A stretch of 64,000 nt of DNA from an uncultured Bacteroidales bacterium (GCA_902792535.1 CADAZU010000012.1:1-64000), one strand, 5' to 3'. Positions 34,398-43,075 are shown, counted from the stretch's first letter. Numbers and translations are program-made. Notes: generated from the sequence alone by a model not told the origin.

Positions 34398-37300
34398 ATG
34401 GATTACGATAGCGAACTGACTTTTGAACGCGACCTGATAGCCTTCCTAACCACAAAAGGTTGGAACAGCGGTGTCCTCAAGAACTGCACCGAGCAAGATC
34501 TGCTCGATAACTGGGCACATATCCTCTATCAGAACAATTCCGGTATCGACCAACTCAACGGAGTGCCGTTGACCGCTTCGGAGATGCAGCAGATAATTCA
34601 CCAAGTGAACACGCTGCACACACCTCTTGCGCTCAATGGTTTCATCAACGGTAAGACCGTCAATATCCGTCGCGACAACGAGGCTGACAAACTGCACTAT
34701 GGGCAGACCGTTTCCCTCTCGATCTATGACCGCAGTCAGATTGCTTCCGGCAGTAGTGTCTATCAGATTGCCGAGCAACCGAAGTTCCCTACCGCTCATC
34801 CTCTTGCCTCTGACAGACGAGGCGACTTGATGCTGCTTATCAACGGTATGCCCGTAATCCATATCGAACTCAAACGTTCGCACGTGGCAGTCTCGCAAGC
34901 CGTTAACCAAATACGCAAATACTACCACGAAGGTATCTTCTCGCAAGGCATCTTCTCGCTCGTGCAAGTGTTCGTGGCGATGAACCCTGACGAGACGATC
35001 TATTTTGCGAACCCGGGCAGTTACGAAGCCTTTTCTCCGCAATACCAGTTCCATTGGGCAGACTTTAACAACGAGCCTATCAATGACTGGAAATCGATTG
35101 CCACACATCTGCTCTCTATTCCCATGGCACATCAGATGATAGGTTTCTATACCGTTGCAGACAAACTCGCGGGCAACCTCAAGGTAATGCGCAGTTATCA
35201 GTACTACGCCGCGTCAGCGATTGCCGACCGTGTTGCCACCTGCCGTTGGGATGAACACGATCTGTTCGGTGGCTACATCTGGCATACTACCGGCTCAGGT
35301 AAGACCATGACTTCCTTCAAATCGGCTCAACTGATAGCCGATTCCGGCAAAGCGGACAAGGTGGTCTTTCTCATGGACCGAATCGAACTCGGTACGCAGA
35401 CTGCACTCGAATATCGAGGATTCAAGAACGAGATAGAAGAAGTGCAGGAGACCGACAACACCGATGATCTGATCTCCAAACTGGATAGTACCGACACACG
35501 CGATACCCTCATCGTCACCTCTATTCAGAAGATGAGCCGTATTGTGCCAGAGTCCAGCAACCGTCACCAACTCAACCGAATCAACCAGAAGCGACTCGTC
35601 ATTATCATCGACGAGTGCCACCGAGACGTGTTCGGAGATATGTTGGCAACGATTCGCGCCACCTTCACACGCGCTATCTTCTTCGGCTTCGCCGGCACTC
35701 CGATCCAAGAGGAGAACCGCAAGCTGCTCCAGACGACAACCAACGTCTTCGGTAATGAACTGCACCGTTACAGCATCGCCGATGGTATCCGCGACGAAAA
35801 CGTGCTGAAGTTCGACCCGGTAATGAAGATTGTCTTTCCTGATCAGAAACTCAAACACGAAGTGGCGCTCTTCAAGGCAAAAGCCAAGACCATGGAAGAA
35901 GCTCTTGCAGATGAGAAGAAGAAAGAGGTCTATTTCCATTATATGAACGACGTGCCCATGGCAGGTAAGACCGCCGAAGATGAAGGTATCGAGGACTATA
36001 TCCCGAAAGCACAATTCGAATCGGGTGAATACCAGCGTGCGGTTGTTAACGACATCAAGGCTTCTTTCCCGGCATTGAGTCTTGCTAACAAATATCACGC
36101 GATCTTTGCTACCTCGTCCATCCAAGAGGCGTTCGAGTACTACGTCTATATGCGTGCGTTTGCGCCGGAACTCAAAGTGACCTGTCTCGTGGATCCTTCC
36201 ATCGACAATGAAGGCAAAGGTGAGATCAAGGAAGACCTGCTCATCAAGATTGTCGGTGACTACAATGACCAATACGGCACGCACTTCACACTACCCAAAT
36301 ACGCTCTCTTCAAGAAAGATGTGGCGCTCCGTTTGGCGCACAAGGATATCTACAAAGGTATCGAGTCCAACCCTGCGCAGTGTCTTGACGTACTCATCGT
36401 CGTCAATCAGATGCTTACCGGCTTCGACTCCCATTGGGTCAACACCCTCTATCTCGACAAAGTGCTGTACAACGAGAACCTTATCCAAGCTTTCTCGCGT
36501 ACCAACCGTCTGAACGGACCCGACAAACCGCACGGCACGATTTGTTACTACCGCTATCCGCACACCATGAAGCGGAACATAGAAAACGCGATCCGCCTCT
36601 ATTCGGGACAACAACCGCTCGGTATCAAAGCCGACAAACTGGATGTGCATATCCGCGCGATTGAAGCCGCTTATGCACAGATACAATATCTCTTTCAGAT
36701 AGCAGGTGTTGAGGACTTCTCCAAACTGCCGGAAGATAAAGACCTTCGTGCCCAGTTCGCCAAGCATTTCCGCGAACTCAACCGCCACCTCAACGCGGCA
36801 CGTGTGCAGGGCTTCCAGTGGAACAAACTGCAAGAACCGACCCTGCCAACCGACGATACCGAAGAAGCGGAAGAGGTGACGCTGGCGATGAGTGCTCTCA
36901 CTATCGATGAGACCACCTATGGTGCACTCCTGCAACGTTACAAAGAGATCGAGCGTGGACCCAAAGGTACACCTACCGATGAGGTGACTTTTGACATCGA
37001 TCCCTATATCATATCTATCAACACCGGTGCGATTGATACCGATTACATGAACGCTCGTTTCCGTAAGTACCTGCGCACACTCAACTCCTCCGAGCAAGAG
37101 CAAGCGCAGGCTCTCGAAGAGCTGCACCGCTCTTTTGCCACCCTCACCCAAGAGGAACAGGACGTGGCAGGACGTTTCCTGCGGGACGTGCAACGAGGCA
37201 CTGTGCAAGTCGATGAAGCCAAACCGCTCCGCGATTATATCACCGAATACATGGCGCGCGAGAAGAACGATCGTATTCATCGTTTCGCACAAGCCTTCGG

Positions 37301-37520
37301 TCTCAACGAGAACCTGCTCCGCGAGATAATGAATAATTACATGCAGGGCGATATTATCCCGCAAGGACCACTCGACCAACTCAAAGAGTCCGTCGATAAA
37401 TCCCTTGCCAAGGCCTGGTTCGAGCAGCACGAAGGTGTGGCGATTCCTGCTTTCCGTATTAACATCCGTATTGACGCCCTCCTCCGCCAATTCATCGAAG
37501 ACGGTGGGTTTGAAATTTGA
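34398..37520 (+). CDS. hsdR: Type I restriction enzyme HsdR subunit
   Basis: 1040 residues from ATG 34398; the frame is open further upstream but that part overlaps the transposase gene. The N-terminal nuclease domain shows DLMLLING...IHIELKRS (the ExK of the PD-ExK fold, about residue 155). The translocase domain has WHTTGSGKTMTS (Walker A, about 298), DECHRDVFGDM (about 405), FGFAGTPIQEEN and LIQAFSRTNRLN. The C-terminal helical part binds the methylase. It cleaves unmodified DNA after ATP-driven translocation, together with the HsdM-HsdS fusion. Confidence 0.94.
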   Translation: MDYDSELTFERDLIAFLTTKGWNSGVLKNCTEQDLLDNWAHILYQNNSGIDQLNGVPLTASEMQQIIHQVNTLHTPLALNGFINGKTVNIRRDNEADKLHYGQTVSLSIYDRSQIASGSSVYQIAEQPKFPTAHPLASDRRGDLMLLINGMPVIHIELKRSHVAVSQAVNQIRKYYHEGIFSQGIFSLVQVFVAMNPDETIYFANPGSYEAFSPQYQFHWADFNNEPINDWKSIATHLLSIPMAHQMIGFYTVADKLAGNLKVMRSYQYYAASAIADRVATCRWDEHDLFGGYIWHTTGSGKTMTSFKSAQLIADSGKADKVVFLMDRIELGTQTALEYRGFKNEIEEVQETDNTDDLISKLDSTDTRDTLIVTSIQKMSRIVPESSNRHQLNRINQKRLVIIIDECHRDVFGDMLATIRATFTRAIFFGFAGTPIQEENRKLLQTTTNVFGNELHRYSIADGIRDENVLKFDPVMKIVFPDQKLKHEVALFKAKAKTMEEALADEKKKEVYFHYMNDVPMAGKTAEDEGIEDYIPKAQFESGEYQRAVVNDIKASFPALSLANKYHAIFATSSIQEAFEYYVYMRAFAPELKVTCLVDPSIDNEGKGEIKEDLLIKIVGDYNDQYGTHFTLPKYALFKKDVALRLAHKDIYKGIESNPAQCLDVLIVVNQMLTGFDSHWVNTLYLDKVLYNENLIQAFSRTNRLNGPDKPHGTICYYRYPHTMKRNIENAIRLYSGQQPLGIKADKLDVHIRAIEAAYAQIQYLFQIAGVEDFSKLPEDKDLRAQFAKHFRELNRHLNAARVQGFQWNKLQEPTLPTDDTEEAEEVTLAMSALTIDETTYGALLQRYKEIERGPKGTPTDEVTFDIDPYIISINTGAIDTDYMNARFRKYLRTLNSSEQEQAQALEELHRSFATLTQEEQDVAGRFLRDVQRGTVQVDEAKPLRDYITEYMAREKNDRIHRFAQAFGLNENLLREIMNNYMQGDIIPQGPLDQLKESVDKSLAKAWFEQHEGVAIPAFRINIRIDALLRQFIEDGGFEI

Positions 37521-37526
37521 TGAGCC

Positions 37527-38264
37527 ATGAGTTGGGAAAATATATCTAACATATTGATTCTAATCTTTACGTTTGTAGGGACATGCGGAACGGGATTTCT
37601 GGTATGGAAAGCATGCCAGAAGCCGAAGGCTATTTTGCGTTTTTCCGATGGAAAGAAGGAGAAAACTCTGTCTCCGCATTATTATACCGAGACATTAAAA
37701 TATTATGTAGTTCCATATCCGGAAATCTTTCAATTTGATAAATTTCATGACCTCGCAGAAAGATACCTGAAACTACACGAGAAAGACAATCGTTTTCTAT
37801 TAACGTTTAGGCTTTCTAATACGGGAGATTTTCAGTTGGAGAATTATCGCGTTGAAATAGATTATTATCCGGATCAATGCTCAGCATATCAAATTAAGGA
37901 GCATCGTCATGGAGAACCATTTGTAGACTTTCCCTCTTTTGATGGCGTCAATTTTAGTAAAGAAAAACCAATGGTTGTATTGGCTCCTGTTAATGTTATG
38001 TTTCCTCTGAATCAAAACGACTATGAGGACTACTCATTTCAGATTACACCTAAAATGGATGCAAATGAAATTGTGTTAAATTGGCGGATTATTGCAAAGG
38101 ACTTTTCAGATAATGGGAAATTCATTATTCATCTTCAACCTACTGTTACTAACTTCACTAACATAAAGCCGGTATACCGCGCTTGTGAAGTCCCCGAAGG
38201 TGCAGAAATAGTAGATGATCTCACGCCCTATATCAAAGAGTTTGAAGAACTTCTAAAACACTAA
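37527..38264 (+). CDS. Membrane-anchored protein of the restriction operon
   Basis: 245 residues. One N-terminal membrane helix (NILILIFTFVGTCGTGFLVW) is followed by a soluble, beta-rich domain (LLTFRLSNTGDFQLENYRVEIDYY) and no recognised catalytic motif. It starts 6 bases after hsdR and is clearly more AT-rich than the restriction genes. It may be an accessory defence component or a passenger. Confidence 0.65.
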   Translation: MSWENISNILILIFTFVGTCGTGFLVWKACQKPKAILRFSDGKKEKTLSPHYYTETLKYYVVPYPEIFQFDKFHDLAERYLKLHEKDNRFLLTFRLSNTGDFQLENYRVEIDYYPDQCSAYQIKEHRHGEPFVDFPSFDGVNFSKEKPMVVLAPVNVMFPLNQNDYEDYSFQITPKMDANEIVLNWRIIAKDFSDNGKFIIHLQPTVTNFTNIKPVYRACEVPEGAEIVDDLTPYIKEFEELLKH

Positions 38265-38269
38265 CCACA

Positions 38270-38416
38270 ATGACCTGTCCACATAATAATATCGATTGTC
38301 CCTGTACGAAAGAAGGATGTCCACGGCACGGAAAGTGCTGTGAGTGTGTTGCGCATCATAAAGAACACGGGAAGAAACTACCGGCGTGCTTGAGGGTGAT
38401 TGAATGGGAAGGGTAA
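38270..38416 (+). CDS. Cysteine-rich mini-protein (DUF6485-like)
   Basis: 48 residues. The pattern CPHNNIDCPCTKEGC, then HGKCCECVAHH and LPACL, has nine cysteines and matches a small family of probable zinc-binding proteins. It begins 5 bases after the previous stop. Function unknown. Confidence 0.7.
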   Translation: MTCPHNNIDCPCTKEGCPRHGKCCECVAHHKEHGKKLPACLRVIEWEG

Positions 38417-38456
38417 AGAGTGAAAGACTTAAAGAGTTAATGAGTGAAAGAATAGA

Positions 38457-39341
38457 ATGCCTATGAATACTAAAATCTCTATACGTTTTTATAAAGACCA
38501 CAAAGTGCGGGCGGTGTGGAGTGAGGAGCAGAACAAATGGTTCTTCTCCGTGCTGGATATTATTGGCGCTATCAATGAGCAAGATGACTACCAGAAGACT
38601 CGTAACTACTGGAAGTACCTCAAAGCAAAACTGCGTAAAGAGCAGAGTGAGGTGGTTAGTGCCACTACCCAACTGAAACTAATGGCGGCAGATGGTAAAC
38701 GGTACCTATCTGATGCGATTGACCAAGTCGGAGTGGAACTGCTTGCAAGGTCTGTTCACAACAGCAAAGCAATGGCTTTCCTTGATTGGTTCACCTTCTC
38801 CGACAACTCGATTGATGGTCAGAGCCGCAAGAAAGCCTACACATTCTGGGAAAGCAACGTGATAGCGGATGAGGAAATCGGCACAGTTAAGGCACTCCGG
38901 AAGATTCATGCGTATATCTTCGGAGGGTTATACGATTTTGCTGGACAGATACGCACCAAGACCATTTGGAAAGACGGTACGCTCTTCTGCCGTGCGGAGT
39001 ATCTGAAGGAGAGCCTGGAGCAGATAGAGCAGATGCCGGAAACGACTTTTGATGAGATTGTAGATAAATACGTAGAAATGAATATTGCGCACCCCTTCAT
39101 GGAAGGTAACGGTCGCAGTACCCGTATCTGGTTGGACTTGATTTTCAAGAAGAATCTCAAGCAATGTGTGGACTGGAGTAAGATTGACAAGAAAGCGTAC
39201 CTCAAAGCCATGCACGCCAGCACCACTGATGCCAAATACATCAAAGCATTGCTCAAAAGTGCGTTGACCGACCAGATTGATGACCGTGAGATATTTATGA
39301 AGGGTATCGACTATTCCTACTATTACGAACAGTCGGAGTAA
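38457..39341 (+). CDS. Fic-family AMP-transferase with N-terminal BRO-like domain
   Basis: 294 residues. Residues 1-100 look like a BRO-N/antirepressor domain (FFSVLDIIGAINEQDDYQKT...KLMAADGKRYLSDAID). The Fic core follows, with a target-loop segment (GQIRTKTIWKDG) and the full catalytic motif HPFMEGNGRSTR at about 212-223. Fic enzymes transfer AMP or a related group to hydroxyls on target proteins and can act as toxins or regulators. I do not see a clear (S/T)xxxE inhibitory helix or a separate antitoxin gene. A BRO domain suggests DNA contact. Confidence 0.85.
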   Translation: MPMNTKISIRFYKDHKVRAVWSEEQNKWFFSVLDIIGAINEQDDYQKTRNYWKYLKAKLRKEQSEVVSATTQLKLMAADGKRYLSDAIDQVGVELLARSVHNSKAMAFLDWFTFSDNSIDGQSRKKAYTFWESNVIADEEIGTVKALRKIHAYIFGGLYDFAGQIRTKTIWKDGTLFCRAEYLKESLEQIEQMPETTFDEIVDKYVEMNIAHPFMEGNGRSTRIWLDLIFKKNLKQCVDWSKIDKKAYLKAMHASTTDAKYIKALLKSALTDQIDDREIFMKGIDYSYYYEQSE

Positions 39342-39366
39342 TAATCGACAGAACGAAGTGGCGGAG
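39340..39366. repeat. ATAATCGACAGA...GGCGGAG unit, copy 2
   Basis: Similar to 29086-29112 at the other side of the restriction locus. Confidence 0.6.
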
Positions 39367-39383
39367 AACAACAAGACTAACCT

Positions 39384-40292
39384 ATGTCCGTAGTACAATA
39401 TAAGAAATACTTTTGGCTCGTAGATACGATCCGCAGTGCGGGGAAGATCACCAAGGAGCAGATAGACCGCAAGTGGTCCGGTTCACGGTACAATGACAGT
39501 CACGAGACATCTATCCCGGACACGTCGTTCTATCGTATCCGGCGTGACATTGAGGAACTTTTCGACATCGAGATCTTATGCGACCGGACTTCCGGTCAGT
39601 ACTACATCGATGATTCTGACCTCAATTCTCGCACCAAGCAATGGTTGCTCTCGCAGTTTGCCATGAGCCAGTCGCTTGATGCCAGTCGTGAACTGCGGGA
39701 TAACATCATCTACGAGTCCATTCCGGAAGGTACCCAATACCTCACGACCATTGTTACTGCCATCAGCGAGAGTAGAAACCTCCTTTGTACGCACAAGCGT
39801 TTTGATTCGGACGCTCCGCATGTGTTCTACCTCTCGCCGTTGTGCCTCAAGGTGTTCAAACAGCGGTGGTACGTGCTGGGTAACTGCACCGAACTTGACG
39901 GAACGATTGACCCCAAGAGTCCGAAGATGTATTCTCTTGACCGCATCGTTAGTCTGGAACTGCTGGAGAAGATTTTCAAACGTCCGAAGAACTTCAATGC
40001 ACGCGAGTATTTCGCTCCGTTCTATGGTGTGTTCTGCGGTAATGATCTGAAAGCGGAACTGGTGCGCGTGCGTGTTGAGTCGGAGAAAGATGCTATGTAC
40101 CTGCGTTCACTTCCGTTGCATGCATCGCAGAATGAGCCTGAACCCTGTGTGTTCGAGTGGCACGTGGCACCAACCTTCGATTTCGTTCAGCAGCTACGAA
40201 CATACGGTTCCAAACTCGAAGTGCTCGAACCTCAATCGTTGCGGGAGAAGTTTGCCGATGAAGCGAAAAAACTCGCAGCTTTATATAAGTAG
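39384..40292 (+). CDS. WYL-domain transcriptional regulator
   Basis: 302 residues. The N-terminal winged helix (WLVDTIRSAGKITKEQIDRK...SFYRIRRDIEELFDIEI) is followed by a WYL domain (YLSPLCLKVFKQRWYVLGNC, then YSLDRIVSLELLE) and the C-terminal WCX extension. WYL regulators commonly control defence islands in response to nucleic-acid or nucleotide ligands. The inverted repeat at 40356-40374 just downstream, also present upstream of the locus at 29281, is a candidate binding site. Confidence 0.88.
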   Translation: MSVVQYKKYFWLVDTIRSAGKITKEQIDRKWSGSRYNDSHETSIPDTSFYRIRRDIEELFDIEILCDRTSGQYYIDDSDLNSRTKQWLLSQFAMSQSLDASRELRDNIIYESIPEGTQYLTTIVTAISESRNLLCTHKRFDSDAPHVFYLSPLCLKVFKQRWYVLGNCTELDGTIDPKSPKMYSLDRIVSLELLEKIFKRPKNFNAREYFAPFYGVFCGNDLKAELVRVRVESEKDAMYLRSLPLHASQNEPEPCVFEWHVAPTFDFVQQLRTYGSKLEVLEPQSLREKFADEAKKLAALYK

Positions 40293-40355
40293 AAAAAAAC
40301 CTAAATAAACTATTTTGCACCTTCGGGTGCATTATTTTTGCACTTTTTTTTGTTC

Positions 40356-40392
40356 ACTCCCGTGTTTTGGGAGTTAAAAGCAGTATCTTTGC
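40356..40392 (+). promoter_or_regulatory. Promoter with ACTCCC/GGGAGT operator, copy 2
   Basis: ACTCCCGTGTTTTGGGAGT (40356-40374) over the -33 position, then TATCTTTGC (40384-40392). It matches copy 1 at 29281-29317 over about 45 bp. Confidence 0.65.
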
Positions 40393-40415
40393 GGTCGCTT
40401 TGACCGACCGCAAAG
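40387..40415. repeat. 11-bp inverted repeat at a predicted transcript start
   Basis: CTTTGCGGTCG and CGACCGCAAAG flank a 7-base loop and overlap the end of the -7 box. It could be an operator or a 5'-end hairpin. Confidence 0.7.
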
Positions 40416-40424
40416 ATACATAAG

Positions 40425-41099
40425 ATGCCACCGCCCGATTCACATAGGATTTTCGACCCATGGGAAGCCCTGCGTCGCGACCGCGACAGATGGGCACAAC
40501 TCGCTATGGATCAAGCGGAATACATCCGGCAGTTGGAACAAGAAGTAAAATACTATAAAACACAATTAGAAATGAAAGACAAGAATCAACAACCATCAGC
40601 ACCGGTCATTAACGTTGCCGGTGATTATATCGCGAACCAGCACAATGAGTACCACACGGATATACATGACAACACCAATTGTCCTATATACCTTACTCCG
40701 AATGCGGGGAAAGAACGGATGAACGAATCAACGAATGAAAGAGGGAACGATGCACGGACGAAACGGCTCTTTATGACGGACGGCATAGAAGATATGCAGC
40801 GGACGGAAGAGGAAAAGAACCGCTTTCGGAACTATCTGACGGATCATCATTTAGGGCAGCGGCAGTTAGATTGCTGTGCGGATAATCCTATCCACAAAGC
40901 GATTGTCTGCTTCTGCGTGAAGTGGAAGCGGCTCAAGTATATCGACAAACCCAGTCCCGCTGCGGTGCTTCGTTTCCTAACGGAGACATGCGGCATTTCG
41001 TGCGCTTCTGAGCCATCGGCACTCTGCACGCTCCTTGGACGGTTGTTCAAGAACGAGTACGACAAAGAGGTGTTTTTCGATGTGGAAGATTATTTTTAG
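40425..41099 (+). CDS. Coiled-coil protein of unknown function
   Basis: 224 residues. A helical region (DRWAQLAMDQAEYIRQLEQE, then VKYYKTQLEMK) is followed by a VINVAGDYIANQHNEYHTDI stretch and a C-terminal cysteine-containing helical domain (CFCVKWKRLKYIDKPSPAAV). The middle segment ERMNESTNERGND is encoded by a GAACGAAT-type tandem repeat, another case of repeat DNA read in frame. It follows the operator-type promoter and ends before an intrinsic terminator. Confidence 0.6.
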   Translation: MPPPDSHRIFDPWEALRRDRDRWAQLAMDQAEYIRQLEQEVKYYKTQLEMKDKNQQPSAPVINVAGDYIANQHNEYHTDIHDNTNCPIYLTPNAGKERMNESTNERGNDARTKRLFMTDGIEDMQRTEEEKNRFRNYLTDHHLGQRQLDCCADNPIHKAIVCFCVKWKRLKYIDKPSPAAVLRFLTETCGISCASEPSALCTLLGRLFKNEYDKEVFFDVEDYF

Positions 41100-41146
41100 A
41101 GCACACATCAGCATTTTTACATAACATAGCCTAAAGCCTTGAAAAG

Positions 41147-41174
41147 AAAGCAATCCGAGAGGGTTGCTTTTTTT
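41147..41174 (+). terminator. Intrinsic terminator
   Basis: AAAGCAATCC pairs with GGGTTGCTTT around GAGA, followed by a T-run; ten pairs including one wobble. Confidence 0.88.
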
Positions 41175-41226
41175 GTGGAAATGTGGTTCACATTATCCAC
41201 ATCGACCCACACCATCATAGAACGAG

Positions 41227-41235
41227 TACTTTTGC
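41227..41235 (+). promoter_or_regulatory. Weak -7 box before the HNH gene
   Basis: TACTTTTGC is present, but no TTG box is found at the usual 23-nt offset. Confidence 0.35.
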
Positions 41236-41300
41236 ATCGCCTTTCGGAAAACGGCAACTCCACACAGTGTGGAACCCGCATCCCTCCGACTGGCGATGTT

Positions 41301-41885
41301 ATGGTATCTGAATATCGATCAAAGATTCATCCTAAGCGCGATGTGCTACCGGATGGAACAGAAATCCGCCTCGTTCTACCTCTTGAACGTACCGGCAACC
41401 GACATCTTTATGTCACCGCAAGCGGACGAGCTTTCTCCCATGTTCGCGTAAAAGACAAGAAAACCGGCGTGATGCGTTGGATCTATCGCGAGCAAGTGTT
41501 ATTCACATTAACTCCCGGTAAGCTTTCCGTGAATGCGAACAGGAAGCAAAGGTATTACGTTATGCCTCATCATGGCGACATCTACCTTCACATTGCTGTC
41601 TGTCTGGCGTGGAATGGTCCGTGCCCCGGAACGTCCTCCCGACAAACGGGAGGAGTGGCCTCCGCCGAGAAGGGCGAAAGATGGGAGGTGGACCACCTCA
41701 ATGGAATCGTTTCCGACAATCGTGCGGAGAACCTGCAATGGGTCACACCGGCAGAGAACCGCAAACGAGCGAAACTATTGCGCGTGCTCCGTTCCATCGG
41801 GCGTGCCCCCAAGCAGATGAGCCGTGAAGAGCTCCTTTCAATCTTCAGCAAATACACATTTAACAACCTCAAAAACATCGACTAA
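41301..41885 (+). CDS. HNH endonuclease with an inserted palindromic element
   Basis: 194 residues from ATG 41301; an upstream in-frame extension uses a TTG and lies over the promoter region. An N-terminal region of about 80 residues precedes the HNH_3-type core WEVDHLNGIVSDNRAENLQW (about 127-146). It resembles phage or homing-type HNH nucleases. Residues 108-125 (CPGTSSRQTGGVASAEKGER) are translated from a palindromic element that also occurs between genes at 28893-28951. It falls right before the nuclease core and keeps the frame. Confidence 0.78.
   Translation: MVSEYRSKIHPKRDVLPDGTEIRLVLPLERTGNRHLYVTASGRAFSHVRVKDKKTGVMRWIYREQVLFTLTPGKLSVNANRKQRYYVMPHHGDIYLHIAVCLAWNGPCPGTSSRQTGGVASAEKGERWEVDHLNGIVSDNRAENLQWVTPAENRKRAKLLRVLRSIGRAPKQMSREELLSIFSKYTFNNLKNID
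41621..41674. repeat. Palindromic element inside the HNH gene
   Basis: CCTCCCG...CGGGAGG with loop ACAAA, flanked by CCGTGCC, GGAACGT and GGCCTCCGCC. The outer stem pair is C-G here and T-A in the other copy. Confidence 0.82.
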
Positions 41886-41887
41886 TT

Positions 41888-42262
41888 ATGGAAACCAATA
41901 AATTGAAAGAACTGCACGAGTTGCGCGAACAAGAGAAAGCAATCAAAGCACGTATTGACGAGATCAGCGATGAGGCTACACAAGAAGCGGTGGCTCTCGC
42001 GCCGGATGGCGGTGAGTTTGAGGTGGAAGGAATAGGTACGTTCCAACTTCAAATGACGGAAGTCATAGATATGATGAACTCCAGACGCTACAAGGGCGAG
42101 GACGCCAAGCGGTGGCGCGCGCTCGCCAGGCTGCGGGATTTTGCCAAGAAGACCGCTTCGGCGTACACCAAGGAGATGGCGGCGATCGTCAAAGCGTTTG
42201 TCGCTACGCACCCCGACTGGGAAGCAGATGAGGTCAAACTGACGGTGAAGGTCATTGAGTAA
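41888..42262 (+). CDS. Small helical protein of the accessory cassette
   Basis: 124 residues. The N-terminal coiled coil (LKELHELREQEKAIKARIDE) is followed by a short beta region and a basic helix (RRYKGEDAKRWRALARLRDF). It starts 2 bases after the HNH stop. It could be a nucleoid or phage-derived structural protein; no family named. Confidence 0.6.
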   Translation: METNKLKELHELREQEKAIKARIDEISDEATQEAVALAPDGGEFEVEGIGTFQLQMTEVIDMMNSRRYKGEDAKRWRALARLRDFAKKTASAYTKEMAAIVKAFVATHPDWEADEVKLTVKVIE

Positions 42263-42333
42263 AAGACAAAAAGAAAAGAAGCAAAAGAATAAAAAGAAAA
42301 AAAAGTTTCTTCTTCTTCACATTTAACTATGCA

Positions 42334-42391
42334 GATAGGAAGAAGATAGGAAGAAGATAGGAAGAAAGAATCGTGCCCTTGTGGCTAAGAA
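42334..42391. repeat. GATAGGAAGAA repeats plus a dispersed unit
   Basis: Three tandem AGATAGGAAGA units are followed by the third copy of AATCGTGCCC...GGCTAAGAA (42369-42391). Confidence 0.7.
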
Positions 42392-42403
42392 GAACAACCT
42401 TTT

Positions 42404-42733
42404 ATGAGTACGTTTGATTTTCTTTGGCAGTTGGTAGCGAATCACGGCGGCGTGGCGGAGCACTACAAAGCAGAATTGGCGCGGGTATGGGCGGAATACT
42501 CGTTGGAAGAACAACGGTTTATCTACCGCTCCATCCGCGACAAACTGCGGGCGGACAAGTTCGTCAACTACAACCCCGTCAAAGCCGTGCGGGAGAACGC
42601 ACCGAAAGCAAAACCGCCGCAAGTGCTTTCTTTCGCAGAGTATTACAAACGATACGGAACGACCGAGGAAAGCGGCGGATGGGTGCGAAAATACCTGCCG
42701 GAGAAACAAACGACCATCTACATTAAAAAGTAA
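42404..42733 (+). CDS. Small hypothetical protein
   Basis: 109 residues. Mostly helical and charged (HYKAELARVWAEYSLEEQRF), with a basic C-terminus ending GGWVRKYLPEKQTTIYIKK. It is the first gene of a three-gene run with gaps of 5 and 13 bases. No family recognised. Confidence 0.6.
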   Translation: MSTFDFLWQLVANHGGVAEHYKAELARVWAEYSLEEQRFIYRSIRDKLRADKFVNYNPVKAVRENAPKAKPPQVLSFAEYYKRYGTTEESGGWVRKYLPEKQTTIYIKK

Positions 42734-42738
42734 AGAAT

Positions 42739-43062
42739 ATGGCACAAGTGATTGAAATAAAGACAGTTCGCGGAGCGGAGATGATGCTGCGCGGGAAATT
42801 AGGAGACCAAGTTTTCCAAGTTCGGAACGGCAAGCAAATTGTGATGCAGATGCCGAGAAAACGCACCTCGCCACCGAGTCCCAAAGAGATTGAACACCGG
42901 GAGCGGTTTGCCACCTTGACGCAGGCTATCAACCGGCTAACGCCCGAACAATGGGAGTGGTTACGCAAGGAATGGAAAGCCGCAGGGTACAAGTTCAACG
43001 GCAAGAAATACTGCACGTTACGAGGGTTTGCTTTTGCACGGCTGTACAAGGAATGGATGTAA
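42739..43062 (+). CDS. Small DUF6266-like protein A
   Basis: 107 residues. LRGKLGDQVFQVRNGKQIVM, a basic linker and a helical tail ending CTLRGFAFARLYKEWM. It shares its layout with the proteins at 43768 and 44325 (GK-x2-4-V/I-F core, charged middle, LRGxxxAxxY end). This resembles the DUF6266 type common in Bacteroidetes phages and islands. Role unknown. Confidence 0.55.
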   Translation: MAQVIEIKTVRGAEMMLRGKLGDQVFQVRNGKQIVMQMPRKRTSPPSPKEIEHRERFATLTQAINRLTPEQWEWLRKEWKAAGYKFNGKKYCTLRGFAFARLYKEWM

Positions 43063-43075
43063 AAACGAGAAAAAT

